Positions 45,055 through 58,499 are shown, numbered from the stretch's first letter. The stretch: 64,000 bases of DNA from Sternotherus odoratus (GCA_032164245.1 JAVMKO010000022.1:10663845-10727844); one strand, 5' to 3'. The notes: a model not told the origin generated them from the letters alone. Numbers and translations: made by a program.

Positions 45055-45190
45055 CTGAATGTCTGGGAAAGGAAACCGAGGCACAGAAAGGGACTTGCCT
45101 AAGATCACTCAGCAGGTCAGCGACAGAGCCAGGAAGAGAAGCCAGCTCTTCCGACGCGCAGCCGAGAGCCCTGTCCGCTCAGACACATTA
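45055..45190 (-). mobile_element. MIR fragment, reverse
   Basis: 'accgaggcacagaaagggacttgcctaagatcactcagcaggtcagcgac' is the reverse complement of the MIR core. Confidence 0.8.
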
Positions 45191-45589
45191 ACTTTCACCC
45201 AACACCCCCTGGCCTGGTATTGGTTGTTTTCCTCTCATGCAAAGCCTGACATTCCACTGACCTCCAGGGAGAGAGCTGCTCGCGGCACTAGAAGCAGACA
45301 GCAGACAGACAGCCCTGAAATGTTCTGGGGTTCTGAGTGATCTCCCTGGGAAGTTGCTGGGCCCCTGCAGCAGAGTCTAGATTCATCACTGACTCCCGAC
45401 AAACAGCGGTGAGCAGACACTGATAACTAGGGGTTGATGCATTAAGTGCTAACAAAATGTCAGACATTTTGGGATTGCCTCATTCTACCCGTTCTCATTT
45501 CCTAGTTACATACTGATACGTGTAAGCCATATAGCTGCTGCATCCCATCAGCCTCCCTTTACCAAACAGGGCATCTTGATACCACCTTT

Positions 45590-45725
45590 CATTCAAGCCT
45601 CAGCACTCAATAGGACAACTATTATCCTCATTATACCAGTGGGGAAACTGAGGCAGAGCACCGCAGTCAGGAGTCCTGAGGTCCCGCCCCTTGCTCCAAT
45701 CACCAGGTTACTCTGCTGACTAAAA
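45590..45725 (-). mobile_element. MIR fragment, reverse
   Basis: 'ctattatcctcattataccagtggggaaactgaggcagag' is the MIR core on the minus strand. Confidence 0.8.
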
Positions 45726-47031
45726 TGCCATTTCTGCATCTTCCCCAATGACACTTTTACACGAACACTGACACAGTCTGTGCCTCAATCAAATCCAAGA
45801 TCAGAGAGTCTGATGCTTACCCAAGATAGCATGCTGGCCATTGGTTTCATGCAGTTTAATGGACCTCCCTTCCATTTTACAAATACATGCCTGAGTCCTG
45901 CTTCGATAACAAAATGGCGCTGTAGGGCATCGTTAATTATGCAAACACCACAACCTCTGCATAATATTTTTAAAAGATGTTGGAGGGGAACAATGAATGC
46001 CAAGTGGGCAGAGGAAAACATTTTTGTTTATAAGCACAGAGACAATAGGATGCAATGAGTGTTCAAAAGTCATGAGTCAGGCCCCAATCAATCATGAGAT
46101 TGGTTTAAAGAGTGAGAGATTATTTTTTAAAAATGTTCTTTTCAATTGCCTTGTGGTTTCTGAGCCTGTAGGGTGCACTTGGATCCCATTTTCAGGATTT
46201 TTCCCCTCAACCACAAGGATTAGAAACTGACTTCGGAAAAAAGGAAAGCCAAAATGTTCATGAACGTTCATTAGACTCCAGAAGCTGGGACTTTAAGAAC
46301 AAATCCATGCCAAATATTGCAAGATTTGTAGGAAAACAGAGTTGATAACACTGAATAATGTGTCAGCCATGTATCTTCACCTATTTCATTGGGCACCTTC
46401 AAGATACAGTGTGCAAAAATAACACCTGTTACAAGTAGGAGGGCATTCCATATTGGATGGATTTATTTTTGTAGTACTACGTTCCCACTGGAGCTATGAA
46501 ACATATGGGCCAACATTTGGGTCTGGTCTTGAGTAGGATAAAAAGGGTGTGTGTGTAGGTGGGATAGGGGGGAGTTAGATTATGTTTAGCACTCATGATC
46601 TAGTCAACAGGTCATAAAACTTTTGCAAACAACTGGAAATTGCACCCTGTCAGCAATTGGTGGTCAATTGAACCAGGACGGAACTCAGTTTAGCTTTGCG
46701 TATAAACAAGGGAGAAGCTGGAGTCAGCACAAGTTCCGCTAACCCAGGTTAACCCTTGCTCTGACTTCAGAGGGAAGTTAGAATGACCTCAGATTTCATA
46801 CAAGTCAAGGGTCACGAGGATGACAACACTTTCTTAGATTCCTCTTCATTTTCCTTTGTTCTTGTGGACCACAATAGAGGAAGTGTCCAAGAAAGATTCG
46901 TGTGCCAACATCCCAACTGAAAAGCACTAAGAGGTTTGGCTAAGGGTCAGAGGAATCGCAGAAATATATAGTTAGAAGATACCCCATCTAATCCATTCCT
47001 GCACACTGAGGCAGGAACAAGTACAACAAGT

Positions 47032-47164
47032 TCACAGCATCTCCACCATCCTCCCATGCAGCCTGGTGTCGAGAAGCCAAGGAGAGGACAGCCCAAGCAC
47101 AAATCAGGCGAAAGAAATGAACCATGTCTCAGACGTAGGGCCCATGTTGAACCCAGGCCCTGAC
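47032..47164. repeat. Dispersed 128-bp duplication, copy 1
   Basis: It is about 95% identical, same orientation, to 52926-53057 (begins 'gcatctccaccatcctccc', ends 'cccaggccctgac'). A degenerate CR1-like 3' end precedes it at 46950-47030. Confidence 0.85.
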
Positions 47165-49976
47165 CGGTGTTTGTGAGGAATGGTCTACATATACATAATC
47201 CTGGAGTACTCAGACTTGTGGGTACTTAGCTGAACCTTAAGAGGTCTTCCTATCGCTAATTACTTAGTTGCCCCAAGCATGTCTTAAATACAACATAGGA
47301 ACGACCTTACAAGACCAGAGCCATAATGGGCAGCGGTACCACCTGCTACAGTGGAAGCGGCAGGAAATAGCCAAGTGGACAATTCCAGAATAACTTCCTG
47401 ACACGACGGAAGCTAGTTATGTCTGTTTATACATTACTGGAACGCGCTCAGCCTTTGGTACAAGAAATTATATAAAATAAAAGAGGGGAAGATTCTCCCT
47501 AATTCTCTGAGCTAGAGGTTAAAAGTTAGAGATGTATTTCAATTGCCAAGGTCTGAGGCAAACCTCTTCTTTTTGCAAAACTTAGGGTGTTTGGAGCTAG
47601 AACATTGGTTTGACCCATTCCAAAGAGGATGGGGAGAGGGAGTCACCATGGCTGGATTCAGACTTATGCCTTTCCAAATTTGAAGGGCATCTGTATCTAG
47701 AGTGTTGACTGGAGTCCCCTTTGCATATGAACGAAGGCATGGACTCTCTTGCCATTTTTGTCTTCATCTTTCTCTTTTCTTTAATCTCCCAGGGATGACT
47801 AGTCAGAGGAAAGATGATGGCGGATGGAGAGATAAACAAAGATGTACTCTACTGAGGCACTTGCCATTATCAACATGCTACTGTGCAACAATATACGGTT
47901 TGGGAGCTTTCTAATCTGTTTCTTTGCAGATAAAATGAGTGAGCGATCTCTTTTGGTTTTCCCACATATACAGCCTAGTCCATCCAGGCGGTTTACTGAC
48001 CTACCTCTCCAAATGACTATTTTAGAACTTGATTAAACGATTTAGAATATGGTGGAGAAAGTGTGGAGACAAATCCTCCAGTGCCAGATTGGAGGAGGAG
48101 AGGGAAAGGGAGAGAGAAAACAAAACAAAACTCTGTTTTGAAAGTTGGCTCGACTGGGAGAAATCCAAATGGCTTATTTACATTCCGTCTGAAATTAATA
48201 CTTTAAAGCCTTTGAGATTCAAAGCTATTCAGAGAAAGGAGGGGGAGAGGGGAAGAGAACTGCCCAGAAAACCGCCGCCAAGCGCAAGCTCATGAGTGAG
48301 CTCCTGACGCATCAAACCCAGCTTTGCCTTCACCGCTTTCCACACCTCGCTGGTTGCACGGGCGGCGTTTGGCCTAGTCTCTCTTGGCCTGCTTGGGTGA
48401 TGGTTTATAAAACATTTTCGCTGCTGGACCACGGGGTGTTTGGTCACAAATGTTTGTTTCTATGAAAAGTTACTTCCTCAGCAAACACACAAAGAACTCG
48501 CCAGCTCCACACACACCAGGGTTATTATTATTTGTTATTTATAGTGTTCTGGTGGGTAGAGACATAGAAACAGCCAGGCTGGTCAGCACACAGTGCCAGC
48601 TGCTTCAGAATCACTGCAAGAACTCCTGTCATGGACAATGTTGTAATCCATCATGGGGCACAGCTCCCCATCCATGAAATGGGGTATTAAACCAACCCAT
48701 TCCACTGACTAAGGCACTCAACCCCCACTGAGTATAAAATAGAATCTGACCACCTTCCTCCCTTTGGCTCCTTGAAAATCCCACCTTCTGGCTGTGTGCT
48801 CTTTGGGACAGGGAGGGTCTCTCACTGGACATATGCAGAGCACCCATGGAGCCCTGAGCTGAGTAGCAGCCGTTGGGCACTGCTGTGAAACAACCATCAA
48901 GGTTAAACCATTCAGGTGACTTGGCCCAAACCACGTCCCGGCGTGGTACAAGGAAACGCTCACAGTTCAGGACACCGCAGAGGTCTCAGCACGGAGAGGC
49001 CACAGTATTAGAGGAAGAGAACATTTGGGTGCTCGGAGTAGACCTCCCACCTTAAATTAAAGAGGAGGAAAGTAAAACCAGCACGGGGAAATGCAGACGC
49101 ACGTAGCTAAGACACCAGCTGTTTGAACACTACAACACAACACATTTCAAGAAAGGTTAAAAACTGGAAATAAACTCCCATATGAGACATTTCATTCTTC
49201 TGCTATCTACAACAACCAGGGACTCCAGTGCAATTCCTCCTGATTTCCGACACCCAGAGCGGCTATGTCTTCACTTAAAAAATGAAGTGTGTCTTTACAT
49301 GGAGAGAGCTCTCTTGGTGCAATATCCTAGTGGCAACAAGGTAGTTTCTCTCTTGACTTAGCTCGCTGAGATCAAACCCATCTCCCCCACCTTTCTTGAG
49401 GTAAACACACCCCTTCATTTGCAATGAAGACAGCCATTGATACGAGAATAAGTCTCCATGTGATGAACAGAGAGCCAGAAACGAACAAAAATAATCACTT
49501 CCCAATGTACATTTGAAGCAATAAAGCTGCCTGTGCATGACTGGAGACCCGGGCCCCTGAGGGGAGAAGGTTTGGTGGGGAACGAGAGAGGATGTTGTAG
49601 TAGCAGAGACGTGAGCTGAATCTTTTGCTGTGGAAGGTCATGGGGAAATTCCTATTCAAGGGATATTTCTTACAGGAGATCAGAATGCAGCCTTATTACG
49701 ATGTATTTGGAGGAGAGCTATGCTTAGTGACTTCAATAAGCTAGCTGCTGTATAGGCACAAAGAAACGGTTGCAGCCCCGCTGATCATACAGTCTAAACG
49801 GACGAGAGAGAGGAGATCTCCAGGGAGGAGGTTACGGAACATCTTGAGATGCTGAAATGCAGTAAGGTCCCGATTCAGCAAAACATTTGTGCATGTGAAT
49901 AGTCCCGAAGGGCTTTGCTGGATCAGTACCTGTGACAGCAAGACTGAGGGCGGTGTTAAAACCAGGGGACCCAAGC

Positions 49977-50095
49977 TCATAGAATCACAGAAATGTAGGG
50001 CTGGAAGGGACCTCAAGAGGTCATCAAGTCCAGTCACCTGCACTGAGGCAGGCCCAAATAAACCTAAACCATCCCTGACGTGGTGCCTGCCTGGG
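49977..50095 (-). mobile_element. CR1 LINE 3' end
   Basis: 'atagaatcacagaaatgtagggctggaagggacctcaagaggtcatcaagtcca' is the reverse complement of the canonical CR1 3' terminus. Confidence 0.88.
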
Positions 50096-52257
50096 GTGGC
50101 AAGTTGCAGGGGGCACCCTAGGAGTGATCAGCAGGATCAGATCCTGAAGCAGGTAACGTAGCCTTAAAAACAGCAATCATCCTTGAAGCTTGGGAAGCTG
50201 ATAATACGGTGGCTAGCAAATCCAAAGAGATTGTGGGAACTACAGTCCAATCAAACCATACCACAACGCCAGGGCTAATTATGGAGAGCCTAGTTAAGAA
50301 CATGCTGGGTACTGTAATTATATAACCTTACAGGATCAAACTAACATAGGTTCTGCCAGGGGAAATTGTGCCTTTCTAACCTAAGTGTTCTTAGAAAAAG
50401 TTAATTGAAGAAATAAGAGCAGATGCACATCATTAACAACAATAATTAGAAGAACAATCATTTGCACCTATAGAGCATCTTTCATTCCAAGATCTAGCCA
50501 GCCATCTTAGGGTTTTGTACAAGGGCCCAACTTTACAGTACCTGATCTCAGTACAGTTTCATACAATCTTATCTCAACAACCCTCTACCGGAGGGGGGGT
50601 GGAGGGAGGGGGGAACCAGAGGGGTGTCCATCCAAAGCAACATAGCAGAAGAGCTAAGAACAGAATTTTGCAGTGCTTCCCCTCTGCTCTAACCAGTAGA
50701 CAACACACCCCTTCTAGAAAAGGGAGGAGAATCCAGAATTTCTGGGGTTGTACTGCGTAACAGACCAATCTGGACCTGGGATCATAACACTTACCTCAAC
50801 TGAGTCAGAGCAATATGGAAATAAACTCCTTTTAAAAAGCTGTACAGGCCACAGATTACATGGCTGTTGATCTAATGACTGTGAAGCCGTTCAATGATTA
50901 GGCCATTAGGGTGGAGCAAGTCATTTCTCATGGAGACCTTAAATCGCCCAACTTGCTTTCCATGCAAATTTGCAGCTGCTCCTGAGAACATGTTGCACTG
51001 GGTTCTCAGCCTTGGAATTGAAAGTTGCCAAACGGGGTGAACACATTCCTGCTTGGTGCATCAGACTTTACACCGGTTGCGAGACAGGCGGGACTGACGG
51101 CTGTGCAGCCTGAAGTCATCTGTTTACTCACAAAACAGGTACAGCATGGGAAGCAATAGGGCCAGATTTCCCCACCCTGCTAACATGCCTGAGTCCTGAC
51201 CTGGAGCGGGCACAGATAGCGAGGCAAGAGCAGTCCAGTCTCCAGCAATGGCTGTCAGTGCCACTCAGGATGGCTAGTTCATGAGGAGGACCCCGGCCCA
51301 CTAGGAACCGAGACCTGTATACATCGAGAACACCAAACAGCCATCCCCAAGCAGGGCTAGAGTGAGCCCAACAGAAATTCCAGCCCCCATGGTTAATTCC
51401 CTCATCTACCCATTCCCGGCCTCTGCATTCCTCTTTCAATCAGATTATTTGCCCTGCAGCTGAAACGGGATGTAACATGCTGGCCTGGGAGTGCCCATCA
51501 GCAAAACCAACCGTAAACAGTGGTCAATTTGGTGCTTACATCCCGGGATACAAAATTCCAAAGCTCAGCACAAGAGGCTAACATCGCACATCAGACGCTG
51601 CAGTCTGTGACCTCTAGATACCGCGTTCTCTTTAATCTTCAGCCTCCTTATCGAGGGAGGGAGACATTACAGCCAAACCTGGAATGCACAAGACAGAGCG
51701 TGTACCGTACCTGGGTAGCGAGGGCAATAAAAATTCCAAAACGATATGGCCATTAAGTGCCATTTGCAGAGTTTGGGGGATTAGAAGAAACCTACAAAGC
51801 ACTGGCCAAAGGTCAAGCAGAGGCCCCTTTATCTCTCCCTTCCTTGGAGGGAGGAGAGAAGCTTAGTTCTCACCAGATTACTCTGTAGCTGGCTGGAGAC
51901 ATCCCAAGTACAGCTTTGCTCATGTTCTTTTGGGCATGCCTGTCGCCCGAGATGGGCCTGAGATGAAACACGGGGTTTGGAACTTCAAGGTGTTTGGAAT
52001 CTGCCCCTACTTCTGGATTTATCCATCATCCAGAGCCTCAGTGGGTGTCAATCAACACTGCTCTGTTCAGTGAATCAGAAGTGACCATAAATCAGATCAG
52101 AAGTGACCATAAAAAGCTACAAACAGTGACAAGTATCAGAACATTTCAGAACCTCGGCAAAAGTTTGGGGAGGAGGAGAGAGAGGGTGTTTCTCCTTTTC
52201 TTCTTCTGCATGGACCTACCCCAACCAAGAACACGGCCCCACTGTGCTAGGTGCTGT

Positions 52258-52430
52258 CTGTATTCCTAGGCTACATCTATACTGCACAGAAAACCAACCC
52301 CACAGCAGTGAGAGTCTCAGAGCCCACATCAACGGACTCAGGCTCATGGGACTTGCATTGCAGGGCCCAAAACAGCAGGGTAGACGTTTGGGCTCGGGCC
52401 TGGGCTCTGAGACCCTTCCCGTCACTGGGT
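52258..52430. mobile_element. Interspersed reptilian repeat fragment
   Basis: 'ctacatctatactgcac', 'ggactcaggctcatggg' and 'gtagacgtttgggctcggg' match a turtle repeat whose relative is near 34965-35165. Confidence 0.55.
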
Positions 52431-52925
52431 TTCAGGGCCTAGCTGAACATCTGCCCTGCCCTGTGCTTGCTTTTGCCATGGAGACTACATGTAAGGGAAA
52501 GTCTCCACCCCAAACTGTTCACAATCTAAATAGATGAGAAAGGCAAAAGGTGAGAAAATGGGAGTACTGTCACCCCCATTTTACAGATGGGGAACTCACA
52601 CTCTCTCTTTCTCACAAACACACACAAACACTAAATTAGGCCAACACCTTGCAAAAATGATGAATGATTTTGGGTTTCCAGCTAGAGACCTCTTTAAAGG
52701 GGGGGGGGGCTGATTTTCAGAGATCAGGTGCTCAGCTCTGTCAGGAATCAGGCCCTTTTGTCTCCAAATAGGACCCCCCCCTTCCCCCAGAAATGGAAGC
52801 ACTTCAAAAGACCAGCCACTTTTGGAAAACATTTGGTACTGTGACTTGCCATGGGGCACCGTGAGCTACTGAACCAAGAGCTACCAAGTGGCACAGTAGT
52901 GCTTTAACCAGAAGGCCACGCTTGG

Positions 52926-53057
52926 TCACGGCATCTCCACCATCCTCCCATGCAGCCTGGTGTCGAGAAGCCAAGGAAAGGACAGACAAGCACAAAGCAG
53001 GCGAAAGAAATGAACCATGTCTCAGACGCAAGGCCCATGTTGAACCCAGGCCCTGAC
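52926..53057. repeat. Dispersed 128-bp duplication, copy 2
   Basis: This is the partner of 47032-47164, differing at about six positions and one indel. Flanks differ, so the duplication is limited to this block. Confidence 0.85.
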
Positions 53058-53929
53058 ACAAAATCCCCCAAGAAGGGGGTCAGGCTATGGGGCACACAGA
53101 TGGAGGGATCACAACTGCCGTGCACATCTTGTGGGAAAATATGGAAAACTCCAGAAGAAGCAAAAGGGGCGTTATCTGGTTTCTGCAACGCTCAGAATCT
53201 CGGCAGGCGATTTCAAAGGAAATTCAATTAGAAGTTAGGGGAAGAATGCGATGCTCTAGTGGCAAACAGCAGATCCCAGTTGAGGGATTGCTTTGTTTTG
53301 AAACTGGAATTTTTGGAAATGCCAGAAAGCATTTTTTTTAAAAAAAATTAAACAAATGTAGCAGTTTCACTAATTGCAATGAAAGTTGGAGGAGCAAAAT
53401 ATAGAAGTCAGGTGTTTGGCACAGAAAACTTTTTGTTATTTTTAGGGGGCAACGTGGAAAAAAAACTGGTTGGTTGTTTCTAATTTTTTTAAGAGGCTGT
53501 TTTGCAATCAAGTTACTTAAACTGGTGCCAACTCTTGTGTGGGCTCTCTTAATTCAGTTTAAAAAAGATTTATTTTCACTTATTGCACAGATCAGGACCA
53601 GGTTTCAACTAAGTGACATGGCAGGCAGAGTTGTAGAAAGAGATCTTCATCATGCAGGCAGAGGGGCCGAGGTTACAAACGGAGAGGACTGGCCACGGGT
53701 TTACATTCCTAAACTCTGAGTGTCACAGAAAAATAGGTCCCGTCTGAAAACTGGCCCTCCTTCTCTAGTTTCACTCCTTATATATAGTTCTACATAATCC
53801 TCCAACATAAGCAATTTAAACTAAATCAAAATAAGAGCATCCATACATGGGTTTGCACCAGTTTAATTAAGGTTAGGTCTATACTGGAACTGGAGGTCAC
53901 CTGGTATTGCACAACGCTTTGATTAAAAA

Positions 53930-55360
53930 AAACTAGAGTGATCTATAATTCACGAGTCACACATCAAATGGTTTAAAAGCTGGCTAACTGATCGGTCTCA
54001 AAATGGAACTGTGAATGGAGAATCGTCATCAAGCAGATGTGTTTCCAGGTAGATCCTGCCGGGATCAGTTCTTGGCCCTGCACTATTTGACATTTTTATC
54101 AATGACCTGGAAGAAAACATCAAATCATCACTGATGAGGTTTGCACATGAAATAAGAATGGGGGGGGGGGAGAGGGGGCAATGATGAAGAGACCTGGTCA
54201 TTGATTCAGGAAGATCTGGATGGTTTGGTTTGGAAAATGGGGCACAGGCCAATGATATGCATTTGAATACAGCTACATGTAAATGTGTACATCTAGGAAC
54301 AAAGAATATAGGCCAGGGCTGGGCGAACCTTTTGGCCACATTTGGGTATGGAATTGTATGGTGGGCCATGAATGCTCACGAAATCAGGTTAGGGGTGCAG
54401 AAGGGGGTGCCCCTGTGCATAGGAGGAGGTTGAGGGGGGATGTGCTGCTGCTTCCGGGAGCCGTGGCATGCACACGTGTAACAGTCCCCAACCCGGCTCC
54501 CTGGCAAGCTCCAGACCCCACTGCCCAGCAGGAGCTCGAGGGCTGGATTAAATCGGCTGAGGGGCTGAATGTGATCCGTGGGCCATAGTTTGCCCCTCCC
54601 TGCTGCAGGCCATACTTTCACAACAGGGGACTCTCTCTCCTCGGAAGCAGTGGCTCTGAAAGAGATTTGGGGGGCGGGGGGATAATCAGCCGGCCATGAG
54701 CAGTCAGTGTGACACTGACCAAAAGAGCGAGTGTGATCCTGGGATGCATCAATGGAAATCTCAAGCAGGAGTACAGAAGTTATTTGACCTCTGGATTTGG
54801 CACTGGTGCAACCACTGCTGGAATATTGTGTCCAGTTCTGGTGCCCACAATTCAAGGAGGTTGATAAATTGGAGAGGGATCAGAGAACAGCCCCAAGGAG
54901 TGATTAAAGGATTAGAAAACCTGCCTGATAGACTGAAAGAGCTCAATCTATTTGGCTTAACAAAGAGAAGGTTAAGGAGTGACTTGATTACAGTCAGTAA
55001 GTATCTACACGGGCAACACATATTTAATTATAGGCTCTTCAGTCTAGCAGAGAAAGGTCGAACACAATCCAATGGCTGGAAGGTGAAGCTGGACAAATTC
55101 AGATGGGAAAAAAAGGCGTAAATGTCTAATGGTTAGAGTAACTAGCCACTGGAACAAATTACCAAGAGTTGTGGTGGATTCTCCATCACCGACAATTTCT
55201 AAATCAAGACAAGGATGGATGTTTTCCTTAAAACTCTGCTCTGGGAAATATTGTGGGGGAAGTTCTCTGCCTGTGTTATGCAGGAGGGCAGACAAGATGA
55301 TCATAATGGCCTCTCTTCTGGTCTGGGAATCCAGGAGTCTATCCCAGTGCTAGCTCTGAT
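53930..55360 (+). mobile_element. CR1-type LINE, 5'-truncated, reverse-transcriptase relic
   Basis: The sequence encodes the downstream part of a CR1 polymerase with frameshifts. It includes LGPALFD and INDLEENIKSS (the region before the usual FADDTK motif, here FAHEIR), then RLKELNLFGLTKRRLRSDLI, YLHG and NGWKVKLDKFRW, the conserved C-terminal block. The FADD catalytic aspartates are lost, so it is dead. A hAT element is inserted at 54314-54602. Confidence 0.9.
54314..54602 (+). mobile_element. hAT-type element nested in the CR1 LINE
   Basis: It begins CAGGGCTGGGCGAACC and ends GTTTGCCCCTCCCTG. The flanks 'atataggc' (54306-54313) and 'ctgcaggc' (54603-54610) are a degraded 8-bp duplication, and removing the element rejoins the CR1 text 'aggc|catact'. 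Confidence 0.85.
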
Positions 55361-55408
55361 CAAGCTAGTACACAATAGCAGTGTAGTCGTGGCTTCCTGG
55401 GCACTGTT

Positions 55409-55540
55409 ATCATAGAATCATAGAATATCAAGGTTGGAAGGGACCTCAGGAGGTATCTAGTCCAACCCCCTGCTCAAAGCAGGACCAATCCCCCACTAAA
55501 TAGGCCTGACCTTAAAAACCTCTAAGGAAGGGCAGCCATG
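55409..55540 (-). mobile_element. CR1 LINE 3' end
   Basis: 'atcatagaatcatagaatatc' followed by 'aggttggaagggacctcagg' and 'gtccaaccccctgctcaaag' is the reverse complement of a CR1 3' end with its octamer-type tail. Confidence 0.92.
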
Positions 55541-56242
55541 TGAAGACTACCCAAACTTTCAGACAGGGATGTACTTGGGGTGGCTAGCTGCCCTGCTGTC
55601 TGTGTAGCCGCAGCGATGCTGCTATTTTTAGCACGCAAACTCAATCCACGTGGGTATATCTACCCGAGCTGGAAATTATACCACCAACTGCCGTGTAGAC
55701 ATAAGCTAAATTGGTTTCAAGCTCCACCTGGCATTAAACTGGTGCAACTCTGCAGGTAGAGGAGTCCTAAGTAGGAATGTGGCAGTGAAGACAAGTCAGC
55801 CCATCTGAGGTTTGGGTAGATGGACAGAGCTTACCAAAGCCAAAAAAGTCTCTGCTCCTCCGGAGAGGGAGGGACACCAAGGCCACAGATCAACCAGGGA
55901 CACGGAACCGACAAGCAATAAAACTGACCACTCAGGAGCATGTGGTCCTTTGCACACGCAAGCCAGCGGGAGTACATAAGTTTCCCCCATATGATGCCCC
56001 ACAGCAAACGTTTCTGAGGCCTCAGTCTCAACTGCCAATACCTCTTGGGCACCCTGTTTGAATCCCTGACTGTCAGGATCATGCCAAGCAGCCGGGCTTC
56101 CCCCAGACGGCCTGACAGCAGTTTGGAAGTGGTGCTGACTTGCTAAAACCAAAGGATTCTGGAAAGGAATCATGGGAGTTTGGTCGTTTGTCCCCCAGTC
56201 CCTGGATGCTAGCATGTTGCAGAAGGTATCTGACCAAGCAGC

Positions 56243-56366
56243 TAGGGTGACCAGACAGCAAATATGAAAAACTGGGACAGGGGGTGGAGGATAGCAGGAG
56301 CCTATGTAAGAAAAAGACCCCAAATTCAGGACTGTCCCTATAAAATCGGGACATCCAGTCACCCTA
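56243..56366 (-). mobile_element. MITE-like element, TAGGGTGACCAGA termini, copy 3
   Basis: It is bounded by TAGGGTGACCAGACAG and TCCAGTCACCCTA, with 'gcctatgtaagaaaaagacccc' inside. It is the best-preserved of the three copies. Confidence 0.8.
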
Positions 56367-57239
56367 CATGCAACATGAGAAAAATCCCAAAAGGCAGAGA
56401 ATGTAGCGGTGGAATAGGGCACCAAGGGAGATCTGCCACGAGTGCAGTTATTTTGAATAAGCACAGAGCTGCATGACTCATAAGAGAAGCGACTTAAGCT
56501 GGCGTAAACAGAGCAGTGTGGATGCTCTCTTTTGGCATCGTTACCAAACGCAGGGGAAAAACTCTCCCCTGTGGACAAGGCCTCCAGTCCCAGAGCCTCC
56601 TCCATTGATCTTGATTGCGGCACGGGCAGGACAACAGACTGGGGTGGGCGGCCTGTGGTTCGTGCCCCAGCAAATCCAGCTCGGCAGAGCTCCCATTTCT
56701 AGATAAGCCGAGCTCTGAGGGAGCCTTCTGCTGCGTCCTCTATGAAAGAGGCATTGTCTGGGCCTGTCACAGGGGGTGGGCCTGCAGTACAGCGGGGCTG
56801 GGCTGGGGCCTCGAGACAGAACTGCTTTCAGCCCCGTGTTATACCTCAGGGCAAACTCATTGTGAATGGTCAAAAAAACCCACTGTGTGCGCACGCGCTC
56901 ACACGTTAAGTACACTCCCCCTTCCCAGGCTCAGACCGAGGAAACCGCAAAATTGCTGGCTACTGTAGCCAAGCCGGGGAGTGGAAGTCAACGGGGAGCC
57001 AAGAAACGAAGCAGGGTGGGCCAAGGCCTGCTCCCAGTTGTGCTGGGAAGTCACCGGCAGCTGAGCATGCCTCTGACAGGAGCGGAGTTGAGCTCTCCGG
57101 GTCCGAGATGCTTACGATACGTGTGGAATGGCCAGAGAGACTATCCGGGGTGCATACGACAGAGAGGGGAGGAAAAGTTGTGTGTGTACCCAGGAGAAAG
57201 AGGGCAGGGGAAAGAGCGAGTGGAGCAGCATAGAGCTTG

Positions 57240-57566
57240 TCATGATTTCTCCATCAAAACCAATTTTTTATTATGGAAAATGGCTTTCCCCTCCCCAGAA
57301 CCCCTCCCCCTCAAATATTGGATTTATTTTCTACATTTTTTCATTTTTTCTCCAACCCCTCTCAAACTTTGTGTCAACTGTCCCCTCCTTTTCTTCTATT
57401 TTGGAAAAGGGGGAGGGAAATGAAAAATCAGAAACGGGGGGTTTTTTTGGTGAAACAATAGATTTTCTTTGTTAAATCCTCTCCAAAACCAAAAACAAAT
57501 ATCCAGATTTTCTTTGCCCCTAAATGCCTGATGAGAAAATAATTGATATTTCCCAGCCAGCTCTAG
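57240..57566. mobile_element. AT-rich foldback-type interspersed element
   Basis: Runs of 'ttttc', 'tggaaaa' and 'ccaaaaaca' end in 'cccagccagctcta', matching the termini of 28641-29058. Confidence 0.55.
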
Positions 57567-58499
57567 GGAAGCAAGGGAGAAAGAGAAGTCTGTAGGGTAC
57601 CCATGCTAATGTAAGGTCATAGAAAGACTGGCCCATACAAGCCAACGTGCTGCCCTATGAAGGTGGCATCTGCGTATGGTCCGCCTGTGCTCACTTATTA
57701 TCTGCTGGACATGAAACCAGAGGATCCTCATCTTTCTTTAGCACTGTCCTCTGGTAATTCAAAAGGACTGCTTTGATGGTACCTAGAGGAGCTGGGTACA
57801 GCCCCCCCTTATGGTGAGAAGAAGTTTGTGAGAATCTGGGATCCATCTTCAGAGAGGGCCACCAAGAGAGGGAACACAGGCCCCAGAAGAAATATCCAGG
57901 TCATAGAAACCGCATGGTTCCATGGTCAGAAATGGGACTAAGAGTGGGGAGATCTGGATCCTGTCCCCCACAAGGTTCGCTCGCCTTGAGCCTCCCTCCC
58001 TGCACCTCAGGTTCCCCACCTATTTTATCAACTCAATCTCTCCAAGTTAATTTGGCTTCTTTAATTATATCTGAAAGGGTTATTGGGTTCAAATCCCCAT
58101 GAGTAAATCCTAGGCGAAGGAACAGGGAGGCAGAATCTTCCGGGTGAAACTTCCCAAGAGACAATGCTTCTGCAATGAACTGTCAGCAAATAACACCCTG
58201 GGGACCAGCAGGATGCTGTCCCCGGAGTGCCACTGAACAGCAAAGAGCAACACCACACCAGAGTTTGGGACAGGAAGCAGGGAACACAGTATCCGATTGG
58301 AAATGTTGGGGGAACAGAACAAGGGAATGTGTTCTCTGAAATCTGAGACCGGCACCTTCCAGGATAAGTCCATCAGTGGAGTTACACCAGGAATAAATTT
58401 GACCTCTTTTGTGTCTCCGTCTGACAGCACACACAATAGGCTGTGTCTCACCTTTAGCTGTCAGTTTCCTGCTCTGACCCATTCCTCTCAATCAGCCCT

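Noticed and set aside
54696..55121. 141-codon plus-strand open frame as a host gene
   Set aside because: Its text is the C-terminal part of a CR1 polymerase; it is annotated as a LINE relic.
55796..56623. 275-codon minus-strand open frame
   Set aside because: It runs through a MITE-like element and intronic DNA, and no homology was recognised.
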